From contig OZ252008.1 of NCBI GenBank assembly GCA_965246995.1, positions 2,294,001-2,358,000 of the forward strand: a stretch of 64,000 nucleotides of DNA. Direction: 5' to 3'. Made by a program: the position numbers and the translations under genes. This stretch comes from VXRJ01 sp965246995 (GTDB lineage: Bacteria > Acidobacteriota > Vicinamibacteria > Vicinamibacterales > UBA8438). This document shows, in pieces, positions 58,433 to 64,000 of this stretch. A model generated the notes under the pieces. The model ran no database searches. It saw nothing but the letters and a program-made list of their open reading frames with translations, and had not been told where the DNA came from. Position 1 is the first letter of the stretch. The number at the start of each line of letters is the position of its first letter.

Positions 58433-61081
58433 TTACTCGGTGCGCAGGGCAATCGCCGGGCGCACTCGTGTCGCGCGGCGCGCAGGCCAGACGCTCGCGA
58501 CGGCGGCGACGACGACCAGCACACCGGTGACCGCGGCCAGCGTCACGGGGTCGCTGGGGTTCGTCTGCACGAGAAACACACGCAGGAGCGGCCCGATCGC
58601 GAACGCGCCGGCGATGCCGGCCAGCAGACCGACGCTCAGCGAGACGAACGCCCGTCTGGTGAACAGCCATACGATGTCGCCGCGCTGGGCACCGAGCGCC
58701 ATTCGGATGCCGACTTCCTGCTGCCGCTGCGTCACCGAGTAGGCCGTCACGGCGTACAGACCGACCGCTGACAGCACCACCGCAATCCACGCGAACGCGG
58801 CGAACATCGCGGCGAACACGCGCACCGTCCAGCGCGACTGCGAGATCGTCTCGTCGAGCGGCACCAGCCGCGCCAGCGCCACGTCGGGATCGAGCGTCCA
58901 GATACGTTCACGGACGACCGTGGCGACCGAGGTCGCCGACGGCGCGCCGCGCACGAGCAACCAGGCCACCGGTCCGGACGCCGGCGTGCGTGGCACGTAA
59001 ACCACCGGGTCGAGGTCCTGAAGCTGCAGCGTGGGCTGCTGTCGCACGGAGGGCGCCACGCCGACCACGGTGAGCCAGGTGTCGGTGTCCTGCGACGAGG
59101 TCGCCCCCCCGCTCAGGCGGATGCGCTTTCCGATCGGTTCCTGATCCGGGAAGAACATCGCGGCTAAGCGTTCGTTGACGATCGCGTCCCCGCTTCCCTG
59201 CCTCATGTCCGCCTCGGTGAAGGCGCGACCACGCATCAGACGCACTCCCAGGGTCTCGAAATACGCCTGGCTGATCGACACCATCGAGACGCTCGGACGC
59301 GGCGCATCGGGCGCGTCCGCACGGCCGTCGACCGACAGCTCACGGCGCGGCGCACCGATGAAGGGCACCGTGTTGGCGAAGGCCGCCGCGCCAATGGTCG
59401 ACAGGCCGCCGAGCTGCTCCTCGAGTTGGCGAAAAAAAGCCGTCTGCGCTTCGGGCGTCGGATATCGCGCCGGCGAGAGCGCAATCCGCGTCGACAGCAC
59501 GTTGGTCGGGTCGATCACGAGGTCGGCGCGATACAGCGACATGAAGCTGCGCGTCATCAGCCCGGCGCCCGCCAGCAGCACGAGCGTGAACGCAAGCTCC
59601 ACGGCGAGCAGGCTGGTGACGAGCCGTCTCGGCCGCGACCCGAGCGTGGCGGATCGTCCACCCTCCCGCAGGCCGTCCATGACATTGCTCCGGGCGAGAT
59701 GCACGGCGGGCCAGAGACCGGAGATGGCGACGCTCACCACGCAGACGAGCGCGACAAACAGGAACACGCGGCCGTCCATCGTCCACCGCAGCCAGTACGG
59801 GAAATTGATGCTCGCGAGCGTTTCGCTCAACAGACGCGTCGCGAGCATGGCGAACAGGACGCCCACCGCGCCGGCCACCGCCGTGAGCAGCGCGCTCTCG
59901 ACGAGCAACTGGCGCAGGACGCGCCAGCGCGTCGCCCCGTGCGCCAACCGGACGGCGGTTTCCCGCGACCGAGCGAGCGCGCGCGCGAGCAGGAGGTTGG
60001 CGACGTTGACGCAGGCGATGAGGAGCACGAGGCCGACCGAGGCCATCAGCGCGATGAGGAACGGGTACATCGGGCGGATGTCGCCCGTGAACGGCGCCAC
60101 CGTGACGGCCGTGGCGCGGCTGGGTTCGGGCAGGTCCTGGCCGAGCCGGAAGGCGATCGGCTCCAGCTCGGCGACCGCCTGGGTCGCCGTCCGGCCGGGG
60201 CCGAGCCGACCGACCACGTCGATCACCCGGGCGTTGCGGTCCTCGCCGTATCCGGGCATCGCCGACAGCGGCAACCACAGGTCGGCCACCATCGGGAACC
60301 GGAACCCTTCAGGCATGACACCGACGATGGTGACCGGAATGTCATTGACGGTGATCGAGCGGTCGAGAATCGATCGATCGCCGTTGAAGCGGCTGCGCCA
60401 CACGGCATCTCCGAGCAGCGCCACCACCGGTGCGCCAGGACGATCGTCCTCCGGCAGGAACTCGCGACCCAGGACCGGGCGCTCGCCGAGGAGACCGAAC
60501 GTGTCGGCGGACACGTAGGCGGCGGCCACCGGCTCGGGCGACCGGCCTCTTTCGCTGACGGTCGCCATCGTCGGGCTGAACGCGGCGATGCCGGCCAACG
60601 TCGAGGCGGAGCGCCACGCCTCGAGCTCGCGGGGTGATACGCGCACCGGGCGCTGCGACGCATCGAGCACGCCGACCCGCACGATGCGATCCGGCTCGTC
60701 TACGGGAAGCCCCCGGGTCATGGTGTTCACGATCGTGAACGCCGTCGTGCTTATGCCGATGCCGCACGCGAGCGCCGCCACCGCAGCGATGGTGAACCCA
60801 GGACGTCGCGCGAGGCCGCGCACACCGACCCGCAGGTCCCTCCGCAGGTCGTCGAGCCAAGGTATGCCGCGCTGGTCGCGCAGCGCCTCCATCGCCTGGG
60901 GGAAGCCGCCGAAGCGCACGCGCGCCAGCCGGGCGGCTTCCGCCGGCGAATGGCCCTTCCCGCGAAGCTCCTCCTCCGCCTGTTCGAGATGGAAGCGCAA
61001 CTCGCGGTCCAGATCGTGATCCGTCGGATTGCGCCGGAGCGCGCCCCACAGACGACGCAGGCACTCGCGAAGCAGGGCCAT
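58433..61081 (-). CDS. ADOP-type MacB/FtsX permease
   Basis: 882 residues from MALLRECLRRLWGALRRNP. The N-terminal 80 residues are the helical domain specific to acidobacterial ADOP permeases (DHDLDRELRFHLEQAEEELRGKGHSPAEAARLARVRFGG). Then come a MacB-type periplasmic domain and two FtsX blocks, the first around 350-450 and the second around 770-880, ending PARRATRVRPAIALRTE. These permeases have no own ATPase gene beside them and their substrates are unknown. A PadR regulator lies 85 bp upstream and reads in the same direction. The gene is intact, unlike the copy at the island edge. Confidence 0.92.
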   Translation of the reverse strand: MALLRECLRRLWGALRRNPTDHDLDRELRFHLEQAEEELRGKGHSPAEAARLARVRFGGFPQAMEALRDQRGIPWLDDLRRDLRVGVRGLARRPGFTIAAVAALACGIGISTTAFTIVNTMTRGLPVDEPDRIVRVGVLDASQRPVRVSPRELEAWRSASTLAGIAAFSPTMATVSERGRSPEPVAAAYVSADTFGLLGERPVLGREFLPEDDRPGAPVVALLGDAVWRSRFNGDRSILDRSITVNDIPVTIVGVMPEGFRFPMVADLWLPLSAMPGYGEDRNARVIDVVGRLGPGRTATQAVAELEPIAFRLGQDLPEPSRATAVTVAPFTGDIRPMYPFLIALMASVGLVLLIACVNVANLLLARALARSRETAVRLAHGATRWRVLRQLLVESALLTAVAGAVGVLFAMLATRLLSETLASINFPYWLRWTMDGRVFLFVALVCVVSVAISGLWPAVHLARSNVMDGLREGGRSATLGSRPRRLVTSLLAVELAFTLVLLAGAGLMTRSFMSLYRADLVIDPTNVLSTRIALSPARYPTPEAQTAFFRQLEEQLGGLSTIGAAAFANTVPFIGAPRRELSVDGRADAPDAPRPSVSMVSISQAYFETLGVRLMRGRAFTEADMRQGSGDAIVNERLAAMFFPDQEPIGKRIRLSGGATSSQDTDTWLTVVGVAPSVRQQPTLQLQDLDPVVYVPRTPASGPVAWLLVRGAPSATSVATVVRERIWTLDPDVALARLVPLDETISQSRWTVRVFAAMFAAFAWIAVVLSAVGLYAVTAYSVTQRQQEVGIRMALGAQRGDIVWLFTRRAFVSLSVGLLAGIAGAFAIGPLLRVFLVQTNPSDPVTLAAVTGVLVVVAAVASVWPARRATRVRPAIALRTE

Positions 61082-61166
61082 GGTGGTTCTCCTCGTCAAC
61101 GCGCCGCTTCACCGGTCGGCCCTCGTCGCGCCCGCGACGGCCGGCACAGCGATGCGCGCAGCCTCG

Positions 61167-61535
61167 TCAATGACGTTCGCTCGGCGCCAACGGCGGCTCC
61201 CGAAAGAGCGCGTCGATGATCGACACCATGCGGTCCAGGCCGCGCTTCTCGGCGGCCAGATGACGTCGCCCGGTGGCGGTGATCCCGTAGAACCGGGCGC
61301 GCCGGTTCTTCTCCGTCAGGCCCCACTGGGCCCGGACGAGGGCGCGCTGCTCCAGCCGCATCAGGGCGGGATAGAGCGTGCCCATGTTGAGGAGCAGGGC
61401 CCCGCCGGAAACCTGCTCGAGCCTGGCGGCGATCGCGTACCCGTGCGACGGGCCGAGCGAGACCAGTGTCTGCAGCACCATCAGGTCGAGCGTGCCGCGA
61501 AGGACCTCCGTCCTTGACGGCTCTCTATTAGGCAT
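61167..61535 (-). CDS. PadR-family regulator of the ADOP gene
   Basis: 122 residues. 'TEVLRGTLDLMVLQTLVSLGPSHGYAIAARLEQVSGGALLLNMGTLYPALMRLEQRALVRAQWGLTEKNRRARFYGITATGRRHLAAEK' is a full PadR winged helix. It precedes the permease gene as in the other pair of this window and likely controls it. Confidence 0.92.
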   Translation of the reverse strand: MPNREPSRTEVLRGTLDLMVLQTLVSLGPSHGYAIAARLEQVSGGALLLNMGTLYPALMRLEQRALVRAQWGLTEKNRRARFYGITATGRRHLAAEKRGLDRMVSIIDALFREPPLAPSERH

Positions 61536-61964
61536 CCCAATGAAAGTACCGCCAGCTCCATTAGTTTGTCAAATGGATTTGCACGTCAGCGGCGCGGCGA
61601 TTTGCCTCGTCTAACAGGCGCGCGAGAGCGCAAATGACGTTGGCGCCGGGTTTGCGCCGACACGAGAGATCCGTGACGCGGCACGTGCCGTGGCCAGCAA
61701 ATTCGGCGTTCCGGACGATGGGCTGTGTGATGACAGGAAATTCTAGAGGCCCCCGGTCCAGCACGCCAAGCCAGCCCCGGTCCCGGCGTCGGTCCGACAT
61801 GCGGACTCACAAGGCAAGTTGCCGGTCAGCACCTTGCCGACCCCGGTTCGTTGGCGAGCATTTTCGACACAGGCTTGGCCTACGAGTGGAATAGGTCCCT
61901 GTTTCGATTCGGAATTCCCCGGAATACGCGGAAAATCGTGAATCGATGGCGCGGGTCCGTACCG
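61536..61964. other. Non-coding or decayed stretch
   Basis: No convincing gene is seen. On the minus strand 61561-61800 a short frame (PLEFPVITQPIVRNAEFAGHG...NVICALARLLDEANRRAADVQIH) looks protein-like and may be the tail of a lost gene. I cannot assign it. Confidence 0.4.
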
Positions 61965-62713
61965 TCAAGTTGTCACGGTCGGACGAGTGCCCGCGTTCCG
62001 ATTCGGCCGCTCGAACTCGTCCCAAATGGTCATCGCCGGACTCTCAGCCGGCGCCCATACGATCGCGCGGTTGCCGGAGTTGGACAACGGGGCCCGCGCG
62101 CGAAACACGGCCCGGAAGCTGGGGGCGTCCGCCCCGACGATCTATTTACGCCATGCGTCCTGGATTACGGGCTTGGCCTCTTCGATTTCAAGATCCCGTG
62201 TGTCCGTCACGCCCAGGTTTTCGGTGGCGCGGCGCACTTGCACATCAACGGCGACGGGAATGGCGTCCATCCGCCGGATATCCGCCCCGCCCGGGTTCGC
62301 CATGATCCGCACCCACATCGGTCCGACCTTCGGACCCCGGAGTAGGGGATAGCGCGGCCGGCCGTCCGAATCGCGGCGCTGCAAGTCCCTCCGCAGTTCG
62401 ACCGCGTCACCAACACCGGAGTCCACCAAGTGGGACACGGCGCCGACGCCGCGGGCCAAGCTGCCCGCGATGTCCCGCCAGGCGCCGACGTCCCGCCAGG
62501 CGCCGACGTCCCGCCCGTGGCGTCGACTGACACCGCTTTGGGATAGCAGTTGGTGCAACTCCCGGGCCGACATCGACGTCACGCGGGCCGGATCGAAGGC
62601 TTCCGGCTGCGATTCGAAGAGCCGTGTGGCGGCGCTCCTCTCCCGGAGAGGTCGAACCGGTCATTGTAGAAGTCGTCGGCAATCGATTCGGCCAGCCGCG
62701 GCGTGTCAGGCAT
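61965..62713 (-). pseudogene. Decayed gene, several frameshifts and a stop
   Basis: The minus strand has a plausible start MPDTPRLAESIADDFYNDRFDLSG (ATG 62713), which then jumps frame. The best kept part reads RPRYPLLRGPKVGPMWVRIMANPGGADIRRMDAIPVAVDVQVRRATENLGVTDTRDLEIEEAKPVIQDAWRK and meets a TAG at about 62142. The same frame continues as IVGADAPSFRAVFRARAP... to 61965. The conserved part recalls a helix-hairpin-helix base-excision-like protein, but this is weak. A duplicated 18-bp unit (GTCCCGCCAGGCGCCGAC) at 62473-62508 adds to the decay. Confidence 0.5.
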
Positions 62714-62842
62714 GTCTAAGCTGTTCGGCATACCATGCGATTTGCGCACCGATTCCCGGCATGTGCGCCAGTGGCCGGCGAACCTCCGCGCCCGCCTTGC
62801 GCAGGCCGTCCTCCAATCCACGGTCGGATTGATTCATGGTCG

Positions 62843-62885
62843 CAGGTCGAGTAAAATGGAAACAGATATTCCACTTTTCGACCTG
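62843..62885. promoter_or_regulatory. Inverted repeat before the AAA_14 gene
   Basis: CAGGTCGAGTAAAATGGA and TCCACTTTTCGACCTG are imperfect complements around AAACAGATAT and end 2 bases before the start codon. TAAAAT in the left arm could be the -10 box, so this may be an operator that controls the ATPase gene. Confidence 0.45.
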
Positions 62886-62887
62886 AA

Positions 62888-64000
62888 ATGGAATTCGTCA
62901 GTCGATTGTTTCGAATTCCGGACCGGAGCTGCTTCCTGTTCGGTCCCCGTGGGACCGGCAAGTCCACGTGGTTGCGCCACCGGCTGCCCGACGCCCAGTT
63001 CCTCGACCTGCTCGAACCGCCGCTCCATCGCAGCCTGAGCGCCCGCCCGGAACGCCTGCGGGAACTGCTCGCGGGATCGCCGGGGAAGGAGACGGTGGTC
63101 ATCGACGAGATCCAGCGCGTCCCGGAGCTGCTCACGGTCGTCCATGCCGTCATGGAGGAGCCGTCGCCGCCGCGCTTCCTCCTGACCGGATCGAGCGCCC
63201 GCAAGCTCCGTCGCGGCGGGGTGGATCTGCTGGGCGGACGGGCGGTGCGCCGCACCATGCATCCCTTCATGGCCGCGGAACTGCCGGAGTTCGACCTCGG
63301 TCGGGCGCTGCACATCGGGCTGCTGCCCCTGGTGGTCGGCGCATCCGACCCGACGGACGTCCTCGGCGGCTATGCGAGCCTGTACCTCGATCAGGAGGTC
63401 AGGGCGGAGGGGCTCACGCGCAACGTCGGGAGCTTCACCCGCTTCCTGGAGGCGGTCAGCTTCTCCCACGGCTCGCAGCTCAACGTCTCGGCGGTGGCCC
63501 GGGAATGCGAAGTCGAGCGCAAGGTCGTCGCCGGGTACGTCGGTATCCTGGAGGACCTGCTGCTGGCGTTCCGGCTGCCGGTCTTCCGCAAACGCGCGAA
63601 GCGCAAGACCGTGACCCACGACAAGCTCTACCTGTTCGACGCCGGCGTGTTCCGGTCGCTGCGCCCGAAGGGACCACTCGATCGCCCCGAGGAGATCGAC
63701 GGGCAGGCGCTCGAAGGACTGGTGGCCCAGCATCTCCGGGCGTGGGCCGCGTATTCCAGGCGCGACGTGGGCCTCTTCTTCTGGCGGACGCGCGCCGGAG
63801 CCGAGATCGACTTCGTCGTGTACGGGGAGACGGGGCTGCAGGCGTTCGAGGTCAAGAACGCCGGCAAGGTGCACTCCACCGACCTGCGGGCGTTGCGGGC
63901 GTTCCGCAAGGACTTTCCCGAGGCGGAGACCGCGGTGCTCTACCGCGGCCCGGAGCGCTTGCGGATAGACGGCGTCTGGTGCCTGCCGATCCAGGAGTTC
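62888..64000 (+). CDS. AAA_14 / DUF4143 ATPase, 3' end outside the window
   Basis: 371 codons visible with no stop, running off the window edge. Walker A is FGPRGTGKSTWLRHRL, Walker B TVVIDEIQRVPELL, and LLTGSSARKLRRGGVDLLGGRA is the sensor region; this is the AAA_14 core. DUF4143 follows (SLYLDQEVRAEGLTRNVGSFTRFLEAVSFSHGSQLNVSAVARECEVERKVVAGYVGILEDLLLAFRLPVF). A nuclease-like end contains FFWRTRAGAEIDFVV and LQAFEVKNAG, a PD-(D/E)XK type pattern. The usual length is 380-400 residues, so little is missing. The cellular role of this common family is not established; it is often horizontally moved. Confidence 0.9.
   Translation, partial: MEFVSRLFRIPDRSCFLFGPRGTGKSTWLRHRLPDAQFLDLLEPPLHRSLSARPERLRELLAGSPGKETVVIDEIQRVPELLTVVHAVMEEPSPPRFLLTGSSARKLRRGGVDLLGGRAVRRTMHPFMAAELPEFDLGRALHIGLLPLVVGASDPTDVLGGYASLYLDQEVRAEGLTRNVGSFTRFLEAVSFSHGSQLNVSAVARECEVERKVVAGYVGILEDLLLAFRLPVFRKRAKRKTVTHDKLYLFDAGVFRSLRPKGPLDRPEEIDGQALEGLVAQHLRAWAAYSRRDVGLFFWRTRAGAEIDFVVYGETGLQAFEVKNAGKVHSTDLRALRAFRKDFPEAETAVLYRGPERLRIDGVWCLPIQEF

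Noticed and set aside
1..64000. tRNA, rRNA, CRISPR arrays and riboswitches.
   Set aside because: I looked for cloverleaf ends, regularly spaced repeats and known aptamer cores and saw none; a covariance search would be needed to exclude small RNAs.

Overview
The window is GC-rich, densely coded bacterial chromosome. The gene families point to the Acidobacteriota, probably near the Vicinamibacteria: ADOP-type MacB/FtsX permeases each preceded by a PadR regulator, four exported PQQ-dependent dehydrogenases, secreted proteins common in that phylum, and an aerobic CO dehydrogenase cluster. There is no rRNA or tRNA gene, so this assignment is inference.

Layout. 1-5447 is ordinary chromosome: the end of an MFS transporter, exported proteins, an SGNH hydrolase, a dienelactone hydrolase and chorismate synthase (aroC). 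3694-7336 carries two copies of a small CTAG-flanked non-coding element and an IS1380 element sitting exactly at the edge of one of them. 7364-9082 is a PQQ dehydrogenase. 9316-13786 is a tight operon of unnamed membrane and coiled-coil proteins ending in a TerB-like protein; its second gene is broken by an IS3 element and a frameshift. 14144-16240 holds a small membrane protein, a secreted protein and two gene remnants.

16.24-30.66 kb is a composite island. Its first part (16.3-23.0 kb) carries integrase, AlpA-type regulator, Toprim primase, RepA-like helicase with strong internal inverted repeats, and terminase small subunit. This is the gene set of a phage-inducible chromosomal island, i.e. 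a phage satellite. A 71-bp sequence occurs three times in the same orientation (23011, 28484, 30594) and divides the island into three segments. The second segment holds a Rieske ferredoxin, two Sel1-repeat proteins, an unknown protein and IS elements. The third holds an XRE-ImmA/IrrE peptidase with a DUF4411 PIN-like partner. Pieces of ADOP permease on the minus strand lie at both outer edges, suggesting insertion into, or replacement of part of, such a gene.

31.7-48.5 kb returns to chromosome: PadR, a frameshifted outer-membrane protein, a Tat-exported hydroxy-acid oxidase, YceI, MscS, a P450, cytochrome c, an XRE-regulated unknown gene, three PQQ dehydrogenases, a DUF222-HNH protein and a TonB-receptor remnant. 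48.6-57.9 kb is a contiguous form I CO dehydrogenase operon (two XdhC-like proteins, MocA, CoxD, CoxE, CoxG, CoxM, CoxS, CoxL; active-site motif AYRCSFR). PQQ dehydrogenases, cytochrome c and CO dehydrogenase together suggest an aerobe that feeds electrons from exported oxidations and trace CO into its respiratory chain. 57.9-64 kb holds a membrane protein, an intact ADOP/PadR pair, a decayed gene and the start of an AAA_14/DUF4143 ATPase.
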